A stretch of DNA of 13,779 nt from NCBI GenBank assembly GCA_001797935.1, contig MGQT01000093.1:10005-23783 (forward strand), given 5' to 3'. Positions 7,520-13,144 of the stretch are shown here, in pieces. Source of the stretch: Deltaproteobacteria bacterium RBG_16_54_18 (GTDB taxonomy: Bacteria; Desulfobacterota; B13-G15; RBG-16-54-18). The stretch's first letter is position 1, and the number at the start of each line of letters is the position of its first letter. The notes beneath the pieces are model-generated. The model saw only the letters and a list, made by a program, of their open reading frames with translations. It was not told where the DNA came from and searched no databases. A program made the position numbers and the translations under genes.

Positions 7520-8176
7520 TTACCCTTTTAGGCAATAGGTGATAGGCACAACGACCGTTGATCTGACGGGGATGCCGGCAAATCGTGCGGGGGTAAAGCG
7601 CCATTTCTTGACGGTCATGAGGGCGCTCTGGTCCAATATTTCGTAACCAGATGATTTTTTGATGGTGATTTCTCCCACGCAGCCGTTGGCAAGCACCTCG
7701 ACGGTAAGCCTCACCGTCCCCTCATATCCCTGGTGTCTTGCAAGCTCGGGATAGGGCGGTTTGGGGTTTCCCCCGTATTGGGGAGTGACTTGAGGGGAGT
7801 CTCCCCTGCTGTCTGCATGGCGTATTCCCGGTGAGCCGTCTTCAGCTCCCGGGGTCATGGTCTGGGCCTCAACAGCAAGGGGGGGAGCTGTTCCAGTGGT
7901 TTCTTGCCTTTGGGGTGCAGGTTGGAGGCTCCTTGCCGGTTCCACGGCTTGTCGCGACAAGGTCTGGTGATGGCCTTCCGTGACCAACGATACGGCGATA
8001 GATCCGGGTATGGCCTGGACGTGAAGCAGGGCCGGTGACGTGACCAAGAGTAAAAAAATGATCGCGCCGTGGATACCCATGGAAACCAAGGCACCGTAGA
8101 AGAAACCCTGTATCTTGCTTTTCTTGGTGTTTTCCGGGAGGGCTTGCAGAGAACGTTTTCGATTAATTTTCAGCAT
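7520..8176 (-). CDS. tonB: TonB family energy transducer, cobalamin-regulated
   Basis: A 218-residue TonB protein that would carry proton-motive energy from the inner membrane to outer-membrane receptors, here most likely the adjacent BtuB. A basic cytoplasmic N-terminus is followed by one membrane helix (about 26-50, with the SMGIHGAIIFLLL core and a helix His as TonB proteins have), a periplasmic linker rich in Pro/Gln/Thr (about 70-140) and the TonB C-terminal domain (PKPPYPELARHQGYEGTV at 139-156, then SSGYEILDQSALMTVKKWRF at 175-194). The linker is much less Pro-Lys/Pro-Glu repetitive than in enteric TonB. I chose ATG at 8176; a longer reading from 8221 would run through the leader hairpin and lacks support. 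Single-gene unit behind its own cobalamin riboswitch; no exbB or exbD in the window, so it must share a motor encoded elsewhere. Confidence 0.9.
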   Translation of the reverse strand: MLKINRKRSLQALPENTKKSKIQGFFYGALVSMGIHGAIIFLLLVTSPALLHVQAIPGSIAVSLVTEGHHQTLSRQAVEPARSLQPAPQRQETTGTAPPLAVEAQTMTPGAEDGSPGIRHADSRGDSPQVTPQYGGNPKPPYPELARHQGYEGTVRLTVEVLANGCVGEITIKKSSGYEILDQSALMTVKKWRFTPARFAGIPVRSTVVVPITYCLKG

Positions 8177-8181
8177 ATAAA

Positions 8182-8211
8182 ATCCCCGGTCTCCAAGGGA
8201 AAACCGGGGAT
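8182..8211 (-). promoter_or_regulatory. Hairpin burying the tonB ribosome-binding site
   Basis: On the leftward transcript AUCCCCGGU (8203-8211) pairs perfectly over nine bases with ACCGGGGAU (8182-8190) around a 12-base loop. The only Shine-Dalgarno-like run before the tonB ATG, GGGGA, lies in the downstream arm, so when formed this stem should block translation. Only UUUUAU follows, a poor U-run, so termination is the weaker alternative. It lies about 60 bases downstream of the cobalamin aptamer and is the likely output element. Confidence 0.7.
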
Positions 8212-8270
8212 GCAAGAACATCTTCTCCCTTCACGGCCTTACCTTCGAAGACCCTTTTGTGAAGCATAGT

Positions 8271-8456
8271 AAGGCAAGTCTTCTGGCTCTCCCGCCCTTT
8301 TAGCGACCTTCCCGTCCCGATGCTTCGGAATAGTGGCACTCACTGCTAAAAGAGTTCCCTTCTCAGCAAAACTGAAAAGGGCGGGATCACAGCGGCGGAT
8401 CCGCTCCCGTTTTTAACGGGATTCCTTTTTTAAGCCCTTTGCCAAGGGCACCTCAC
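8271..8456 (-). promoter_or_regulatory. Cobalamin riboswitch upstream of tonB
   Basis: A second complete cobalamin aptamer, read leftward. Blocks in order: GGTGCC (8447-8452), AAGGAATCCCGTT, the CCCG/CGGG hairpin (8406-8420) with an A-rich loop, GGATCCGCCGCTGTGAT (about 8387-8403), GCCACT (8332-8337), GGGAAGGTC (8305-8313) and the B12 box GCCAGAAGACTTGCC (8273-8287). Compared with the btuB copy, the region between GGGAAGG and the B12 box is shorter and lacks an obvious GATGATCC block, so the two are not a recent duplication. The stretch 8177-8557 has no gene; this riboswitch, its hairpin and its promoter fill most of it. Confidence 0.93.
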
Positions 8457-8470
8457 TATGTACGAATTTT

Positions 8471-8499
8471 ACCCTATCCGGTTTTTTGCAACGAGTCAA
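8471..8499 (-). promoter_or_regulatory. Candidate tonB promoter
   Basis: Leftward TTGACT (8494-8499), a 17-base spacer and TAGGGT (8471-8476), placed so that the transcript would start just before the riboswitch. The -35 is a five-of-six match; the -10 is weak. Confidence 0.35.
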
Positions 8500-8557
8500 T
8501 ACGAAAGATTTATTATGATATATCATTCATTTATCTTATATTGATGCAACCGGGCCG

Positions 8558-9043
8558 TCAGTTCCATCTCTTAAAATTCCCGTACTCAATGGTCTCGTCA
8601 ATAAAAAATTTAAGTTCCGATATACGCTCGGCGATTTCTTTGGGCGATATCGTACCCTCCGCCGTCGTCAATCCACCCCCTTTTTTGAGTTCGTGCTCCA
8701 TAAACTTCTTTGTATATTCAAATATTTTTGCCATTTTCCACATAATCGTGAAAGTCCGGTTTTCGTCCGGAGGATCTATTTTTTCAAACTTATTCCACAG
8801 GGAGGACATCGAGGCAAAAATCTTTTCCTGCTTGCCGGCATCCCCCGCCATAAAGTTTTGAAGTTTAAATTCCACGCCGGTCACTGTAACCATTACATAT
8901 GAGGCATAGTTTTTTGCCTTCACCCGGGGCCTGTATTCGGAAAAATACCCAAAACAGGCGGTGCCGAGTATCAAGATCACGATTGCCGGCCAGACCCATT
9001 TTTTGCCCTTCTTTACTTCCCGCACTCTATAACTTTTGTACAT
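8558..9043 (-). CDS. Unrecognised single-pass membrane protein
   Basis: A 161-residue protein I do not recognise. A basic N-terminus (VREVKKGKKW) leads into one membrane helix (about 16-35, VWPAIVILILGTACFGYF), leaving a soluble domain of about 125 residues, probably on the periplasmic side by the positive-inside rule. That domain is helical and charged, with WNKFEKIDPPDENRTFTIMW at 83-102 and KFMEHELKKGGG at 113-124. AGAGGT lies five bases before ATG, a good ribosome site. The gene follows another small gene on the same strand by 112 bases, with a small hairpin between (GTACTG/CAGTAC, about 9060-9074), so co-transcription is possible but not certain. No catalytic motif is apparent. Confidence 0.75.
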   Translation of the reverse strand: MYKSYRVREVKKGKKWVWPAIVILILGTACFGYFSEYRPRVKAKNYASYVMVTVTGVEFKLQNFMAGDAGKQEKIFASMSSLWNKFEKIDPPDENRTFTIMWKMAKIFEYTKKFMEHELKKGGGLTTAEGTISPKEIAERISELKFFIDETIEYGNFKRWN

Positions 9044-9155
9044 GGTGGACCTCTATGATCTGTACTGAACCAGTACCGATTTGTGATATAAACCTTTTTG
9101 AGGAGAGCGGGGGAATATCGACGCTCAGGTTTATTCCGGTACGAGGATCAATTCG

Positions 9156-9578
9156 TTATGATGAAAGCGTTACTAGAGAGCCATCTACTTCTAATTGTTT
9201 GAGCGATGAAAAGATGATAAATACCCGTTCGTTGTTGCTCTTTTGGTCAGCGGGGACTAAAAATATTCCCGGTTGATCAATATTGATGGAATGGGCATGA
9301 CCGGAGATGACTTCCCCATCCTTGAAAGTAGCCCGTATCTTCTTGCCTGATACGGGTCGATCGGCATGGTCCTTCATTTCTTTGTAATCCCTATTACCGT
9401 TAAAATCACGCACAAAGAAGATTGCCTTGAGTTGCTCAACCGCGATCTTTTTGATCTCCTCACCATGGATGCCGCCCACGGCAAGATGGAACAAAGGTCT
9501 TTTCGGAAAGAAATCGGCCGTGGTACCCTTTAAGATATTGCCACTTTTCTCGTGCACCACTATCTTGTTGGCAGGCAT
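9156..9578 (-). CDS. Small conserved-type protein, DUF6982-like
   Basis: A 140-residue soluble protein without signal peptide. Its pattern of an opening strand block (NKIVVHEKSGNILKGTTADF), a central block (VEQLKAIFFVRDFNGNRDY, about 47-65) and a closing beta-rich part (IRATFKDGEVISGHA; IFLVPADQKSNNERVFII) recalls a small beta-barrel family of unknown function that I remember as DUF6982. The name is from memory and unverified. The strand-turn-strand elements with KDGEVISGHA and EKSGNILKG look like two copies of a similar small-barrel unit, PilZ- or SH3-like in flavour. The ribosome site is close to perfect: AAGGAGGT six bases before ATG, suggesting strong translation. It has its own promoter region, divergent from the FmdB-type gene. 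Confidence 0.75.
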   Translation of the reverse strand: MPANKIVVHEKSGNILKGTTADFFPKRPLFHLAVGGIHGEEIKKIAVEQLKAIFFVRDFNGNRDYKEMKDHADRPVSGKKIRATFKDGEVISGHAHSINIDQPGIFLVPADQKSNNERVFIIFSSLKQLEVDGSLVTLSS

Positions 9579-9584
9579 ACACTT

Positions 9585-9592
9585 ACCTCCTT
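9585..9592 (-). promoter_or_regulatory. Near-perfect ribosome-binding site
   Basis: AAGGAGGT on the leftward strand, matching the full anti-Shine-Dalgarno core, six bases before the ATG at 9578. It fixes that start and is stronger than any other ribosome site in the window. Confidence 0.8.
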
Positions 9593-9640
9593 AGTATCTG
9601 GAAGGTACGCATATTGAATAAGTGAAGGAATTTTTTTTGA

Positions 9641-9677
9641 ATTATAGCAATTTATTTGAGATTAAGGCATTTGTCAA
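9641..9677 (-). promoter_or_regulatory. Candidate promoter(s) for the DUF6982-like gene
   Basis: Leftward, TGCTATAAT (9641-9649) is a perfect extended -10. A perfect TTGACA lies at 9672-9677, but 25 bases from that -10; with a 17-base spacer it would instead use TAAATT (about 9649-9654). Two overlapping promoters or one extended -10 promoter fit equally well. Confidence 0.45.
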
Positions 9678-9723
9678 GAAAAATTTCTCCTTATGACCGA
9701 AGCTATTGTTCCGTTATAGGTAC

Positions 9724-9752
9724 TTGACACGACAGGGGGGGGAAATTATATT
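9724..9752 (+). promoter_or_regulatory. Strong promoter for the FmdB-type gene
   Basis: TTGACA (9724-9729), a 17-base spacer containing a run of eight Gs, and TATATT (9747-9752). The predicted start near 9759 leaves a leader of under 20 bases that is almost filled by the ribosome site AGGAGGT (9766-9772). Confidence 0.65.
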
Positions 9753-9776
9753 AGTCTAGAGGTAGAGGAGGTAGAA

Positions 9777-10034
9777 ATGCCGGTTTACGAGTATGAATGC
9801 ACCAAGTGTGGGCGTGCGATGGAGGAGACGCAAAAGATAAGCGACGAACCCCTCACGACGTGCCCCGCGTGTAAGGGGAAATTACGGCGACTCGTATCGC
9901 TTACCTCGTTTCATTTGAAAGGAAGCGGCTGGTACGCTACGGATTATAAGGATAAAAAACAGACTAAGGCCAAGACAAAGGCCAAAGAGGGGGACACGGC
10001 AGATACAAAGTCAGAAGAGACGAGCACGGCCTAA
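9777..10034 (+). CDS. FmdB-type zinc-ribbon protein
   Basis: An 85-residue small protein opening with the FmdB/CxxC zinc-ribbon domain: MPVYEYECTKCGRAMEE with Cys8 and Cys11, then TTCPACKGKLRRLVS with Cys29 and Cys32, four cysteines able to hold one zinc ion. After about residue 45 it keeps the family's typical GSGWYATDYK segment (50-59) and ends in a Lys/Thr/Glu-rich tail. Such proteins were named for a supposed regulator of formamidase expression; their true role is unsettled. AGGAGGT lies four bases before ATG. Single-gene unit with its own near-consensus promoter, divergent from the DUF6982-like gene and convergent with the papain-type peptidase; the 39 bases in between hold no clear terminator. 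Confidence 0.9.
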   Translation: MPVYEYECTKCGRAMEETQKISDEPLTTCPACKGKLRRLVSLTSFHLKGSGWYATDYKDKKQTKAKTKAKEGDTADTKSEETSTA

Positions 10035-10073
10035 GATGTAAAGAGCCATCAAGGCATACGATTCAGAGAACCG

Positions 10074-10991
10074 CTACTGCTTGAATACCCCGGAATCCAC
10101 CCATTCATTTTTGAGGATAGACCACCAATCAATAGCAAGTCCTTGCAACACATACTCATACGGTAGCCATCCGTAACCCTCGTCTCCCCATCCCGTTCCC
10201 CATGAATTTCTAATGAGCAGGGCGCCCGTTTTTTCCCGTGCTGTTTGATGCGCGTGTCTAATTTTCATCTGATCGTTATACCCAACGGCTACGATAGCAT
10301 GCCCGCCAAGGGTTTTTTCTCCGGCAACCGGATAGGGTATCTTGCCGGTCTTCTCGGCCTGATCAATAGAGGTGTAAACGGTAAAACCAAACATTGAGGG
10401 AAGACCCGCTGCTAAAAAGTGTTTGATGCGATCAAGCAAGACCTCGGCGGTTGTTTCCGGCGGATCAAGGCGATAATAGGAAATCGTCTGGTAATTTTGG
10501 GCAAAGGCGTAAAGGAAGGGGCTTGGTTCTTTGTCGAAGTTGGTGATGTCATACTGCCAATATTCTTCCGGGGGGACGCCGAAGAGTACCAGTGCCTCCA
10601 TGGTCGTGCGAAGAAATGCGCCTGTATCGCCCGTCCAATTCAAGAGGTTACGCGTCACCTTGTAAAGAAAGAGCCGCGAGGCGTCAAGGTACTTGCCGCT
10701 GGCCCGCTTCTCAAAATACTCCACGAGCCCGACACCGGCATGCGCGGTACAGGAACCGAGCGTGTCCTGGTCCTCGATGGGTGAGCACCACGTCCTAAGA
10801 TCGATTGTGGCGGGGAGTGATGATTTTGGTGCCCCTGCCACTCCGATCTTCTTCAACATCCCGTATACGGAATCCTTTTGCCCAAGCTGTTTCAGCTTGG
10901 GGGAAATGTCGTCTTGTTCAATCGTATAGTCACGAAAATCAGGATAGTCCGGCAGCCAACCCATCGCTCGTTTCTTCGTTTGCTTACTCAT
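10074..10991 (-). CDS. Papain-family (C1A) cysteine peptidase
   Basis: A 305-residue papain-fold peptidase with a complete catalytic set: oxyanion Gln75 and nucleophile Cys81 in EDQDTLGSCTAHAG, His231 in LGGHAIVAVGYND, and Asn262 in LLIRNSWGTGWGDEGYGWLP. The opening GWLPDYPDFRDYT (11-23) is a block I associate with bacterial and archaeal C1 peptidases. There is no signal peptide and no long inhibitory propeptide of the eukaryotic kind; the roughly 60 residues before the catalytic domain could be a short pro-region. Unlike lysosomal papains the protein should act in the cytoplasm unless exported by another route. I chose ATG at 10991, with a run of seven Gs nine bases upstream; a TTG at 11009 lies inside that run's flank. 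It starts 56 bases after the caspase-type gene, so the two are probably co-transcribed. Substrate unknown. Confidence 0.92.
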   Translation of the reverse strand: MSKQTKKRAMGWLPDYPDFRDYTIEQDDISPKLKQLGQKDSVYGMLKKIGVAGAPKSSLPATIDLRTWCSPIEDQDTLGSCTAHAGVGLVEYFEKRASGKYLDASRLFLYKVTRNLLNWTGDTGAFLRTTMEALVLFGVPPEEYWQYDITNFDKEPSPFLYAFAQNYQTISYYRLDPPETTAEVLLDRIKHFLAAGLPSMFGFTVYTSIDQAEKTGKIPYPVAGEKTLGGHAIVAVGYNDQMKIRHAHQTAREKTGALLIRNSWGTGWGDEGYGWLPYEYVLQGLAIDWWSILKNEWVDSGVFKQ

Positions 10992-11047
10992 GGTATCTAT
11001 CCCCCCCAAAAGGTTAGTGCCCCCGCTATAACGCGAGCGATATTCTT

Positions 11048-11890
11048 TTAGATAGTAAATGGCGTCTGCTGCTCAAATTGAGGATCAATTTTTCCGACAC
11101 GAAAGTAATTGGGTGTTTGATCGGGTGGCATCCGGCGTGCGATCTCCGCGTGGAATTTTCTATAATTCCCCTTAAAAGAGCCGTTTTTCCACACCTGGAG
11201 CAACTGCGCGGTAAATAAGCCGTTAAAATCTCCGTCGGCCGACAGTTGATTATCCTGGCAGCCGGAAAGCAATAATACCGCGGCCTTTACCGTCTCGCGT
11301 GAACCTTTGAGCTGAGCGTTTTTTAATATCCGATCATAAAAAGCCTTGTTCTTCCCATAGGTGCGTAAGGCCACATCTGCGGGCATGTAACGATACTGCA
11401 CCCCGTGCACCCCGCGGGTGTCAACTGCGAGACCGCGTGCCGTGTGATAATAGGCCATTTTCACGACCGTGCCGCTGTGGCAGCTATCGGAAAAGACGAC
11501 GATACGGACACCTGCCGCGAATTCCCCCAGTAAGGCATACAGCTCATCATCGACCAGTTCTCCGTCATAGAGACACCAGGTTTCGTCCTGGGCATCCGGT
11601 TCGTCGCTATTGAGGTCCGGCAATTGTCCGCCATGCCCTGAATAGGATAACATGAAGATATCTCCCTTTTTGAGGGTCGTAGTGGCGTTTGCGATCTCCC
11701 TGGTCACCTTCGACCTGGTGGCGGTCTTGGTCAACAAGGTCTTGACCTTGAACTTCTTTGCTTGGACAATTGCCGCCATGTCCCGGGCGTCCGCCTCGCA
11801 GGCATTCAAGGTACCGTTCCAGCCTTCGTAGTGCCTCGGGTCAACGGCGTTAAGCCCGATGGTCAATGCCATCCCTTGCGTCATGCTCAC
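11048..11890 (-). CDS. Caspase-family (C14) peptidase, prokaryotic metacaspase
   Basis: A 280-residue protein consisting almost wholly of one caspase-fold peptidase domain. The catalytic dyad is intact: His86 in MLSYSGHGGQ and Cys137 in VVFSDSCHSG. Metacaspase-type marks are the N-terminal ALTIGLNAVDPRHY, an acidic stretch (LNSDEPDAQDETW, 93-105) of the kind that lines the basic-residue pocket or binds calcium in relatives, and LLLSGCQDNQLSADG (206-220). Relatives cut after Arg or Lys rather than Asp; that is expected, not shown. No signal peptide, transmembrane segment or sensor domain is fused. GTG at 11890 has AGAGGA about five bases upstream; ATG at 11884 is the alternative. It follows the MORN protein gene by 109 bases and precedes the papain-type gene by 56. 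An AT-rich stretch in the upstream gap could hold a promoter, but I see no clear -35. Confidence 0.92.
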   Translation of the reverse strand: MSMTQGMALTIGLNAVDPRHYEGWNGTLNACEADARDMAAIVQAKKFKVKTLLTKTATRSKVTREIANATTTLKKGDIFMLSYSGHGGQLPDLNSDEPDAQDETWCLYDGELVDDELYALLGEFAAGVRIVVFSDSCHSGTVVKMAYYHTARGLAVDTRGVHGVQYRYMPADVALRTYGKNKAFYDRILKNAQLKGSRETVKAAVLLLSGCQDNQLSADGDFNGLFTAQLLQVWKNGSFKGNYRKFHAEIARRMPPDQTPNYFRVGKIDPQFEQQTPFTI

Positions 11891-11999
11891 TTATTCCTCT
11901 GGCATATCCCGATAGAGATCGGCCCTTTTTTCCATATAATCATATAATTCAGATCTGGTGATGCACGGTTAGTACGGGTCCGACAATGGAACAAGCCTT

Positions 12000-13082
12000 T
12001 TATTCATTTTGAATGACCCACGCACCATTTTCGTCTTGGTGACACCGTGCCTTACGGCCATCCTGCTTGTAGAACCAACCTCCCGTTGCCTTGTTGTCGG
12101 CAAACTCACCAACGTACTTGTCTCCGGTGCTCCATATATATGTCCCAAAGCCTTGCATCTTACCATTGACGAGCGTGCCGATATATTTGCTGCCATCGGC
12201 GAAATTTATTTCCTGCTGCGCCGGGCTTGTAATGGAGAAACCCTTTAAAAAATCAACCATATCAGGTTCGATTTTTACGAAGATATCCTGTGCGGCGTAC
12301 GTGATTGCCTGGATTGTCCCCCCATTACCCGTATAATAGTACCCCAGATACGTGACCGGCTTCATCTGCGACGTGCCCTCCATCTTCATATAGAGGACCT
12401 CGTTATTATTGATCGTCTTTTTCCCTTCATCGGTGATGTGGACATCGGGGACGGTTTTTTTGACGTTTTCCCATGCCATAGTTTTTAGCATGTCCTGGGG
12501 CATTTGCATTGTTTCATCAATAATCATGGCATAGGCGTCCCCGGCCGTATGAATAAAACAAAATTCCGCCGACGGATTAAATTTGATTTGCGCCACTCTC
12601 CATTTTGTTTCATCATAGCGTAATTCATAGGTACCTCGCTTACCCCTGATCGCTTTTTTCGCTACCTCAGGTGTGACGCCTGGTGTTGTAGACTGTGCCT
12701 GCGCAGTGGGGGTGGGCTGTGCAGGGGGAGTGGCCTGTACCTGGGGGGTGGTTTGCGCGGTCGGGCTGGCTTGTGCCATGGGAGTGGCCTGCGCAGTTGG
12801 ACCGGCTTGTACGGTGGGAGTGGCCTGCGCAGGGGGAGTGGCCTGTACGGTTGGGGTGGGGGGTTGCGTTTGTGCTTGCGTGTCCTGGGTTGATGGTTGA
12901 GGTTTGGCCGTTGATGAGGAAGGTTCGGGTGTTTCTGTTTTTACATATTGCCACGTGCCATTTGGATACAAGAGCACGTCTTTACCATCATCCGTTTTTG
13001 CCCTTATCTGCTGGCAATAGGCGGACATACTACTAAAACAGAACAGGGCAACTGATGCCGCAATGATTATTTTTTTTAACAT
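12000..13082 (-). CDS. Exported multidomain protein with hexapeptide repeats and MORN motifs
   Basis: A 360-residue protein with four recognisable parts. Residues 1 to about 22 are a signal peptide (MLKKIIIAASVALFCFSSMS). Residues 26-48 are a short strand module (RAKTDDGKDVLLYPNGTWQY) of a kind seen in other exported bacterial proteins. Residues 51-140 are a low-complexity linker containing nine tandem hexapeptides. Residues 148-285 form a globular domain (GTYELRYDETKWRVAQIKF to DMVDFLKGF) recalling a common exported alpha/beta domain of PsbP-like flavour; this is from memory. The C-terminal part carries two MORN motifs (KYIGTLVNGKMQGFGTYIW, 299-317; KYVGEFADNKATGGWFY, 322-338). Tyr at -1 makes Cys23 unlikely as a lipidation site, so it is probably soluble periplasmic or extracellular. 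GAGGAGGT lies about seven bases before ATG. It sits 62 bases after the PilZ gene. No enzyme motif; a binding or scaffold role is plausible. Confidence 0.8.
   Translation of the reverse strand: MLKKIIIAASVALFCFSSMSAYCQQIRAKTDDGKDVLLYPNGTWQYVKTETPEPSSSTAKPQPSTQDTQAQTQPPTPTVQATPPAQATPTVQAGPTAQATPMAQASPTAQTTPQVQATPPAQPTPTAQAQSTTPGVTPEVAKKAIRGKRGTYELRYDETKWRVAQIKFNPSAEFCFIHTAGDAYAMIIDETMQMPQDMLKTMAWENVKKTVPDVHITDEGKKTINNNEVLYMKMEGTSQMKPVTYLGYYYTGNGGTIQAITYAAQDIFVKIEPDMVDFLKGFSITSPAQQEINFADGSKYIGTLVNGKMQGFGTYIWSTGDKYVGEFADNKATGGWFYKQDGRKARCHQDENGAWVIQNE
12696..12857 (-). repeat. Nine tandem 18-base repeats coding Pro-Gln hexapeptides
   Basis: Inside the MORN protein gene, residues 76-129 are exactly nine in-phase hexapeptides of form (T/S/G)P(T/P/M/Q)(V/A)Q(A/T/P), for example TPTVQA, TPPAQA, GPTAQA, TPMAQA. 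At DNA level the 18-base units are similar but not identical. The encoded stretch should be an extended, flexible spacer between the N-terminal module and the globular domain. Unit number may vary among strains through slippage. Confidence 0.9.
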
Positions 13083-13144
13083 CGCTATAACCTCCTCGCT
13101 TTTTAGGCGTTTTATGCGTATCTTGGACCGCTGTACAACAACGG

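Noticed and set aside
7476..7535. Possible two-way terminator between btuD and tonB
   Set aside because: The GTCGTT/AACGAC and TTGCC/GGCAA stems are short and neither is followed by a T-run on the relevant strand.
2404..8456. Twin riboswitches as a recent duplication or mobile element
   Set aside because: The two aptamers differ in spacer lengths and sequence outside the conserved blocks, and there are no flanking direct or inverted repeats.
11909..11930. Possible plus-strand terminator: CCGAT/ATCGG hairpin followed by CCC and six Ts
   Set aside because: The stem is only five base pairs, the T-run is not adjacent to the stem, and no plus-strand gene leads into it; it lies in the leader of the leftward caspase gene.
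12696..12857. Regular repeats that could be mistaken for a CRISPR array
   Set aside because: Units are contiguous 18-mers without spacers, in phase with a reading frame, and code a Pro/Gln linker.
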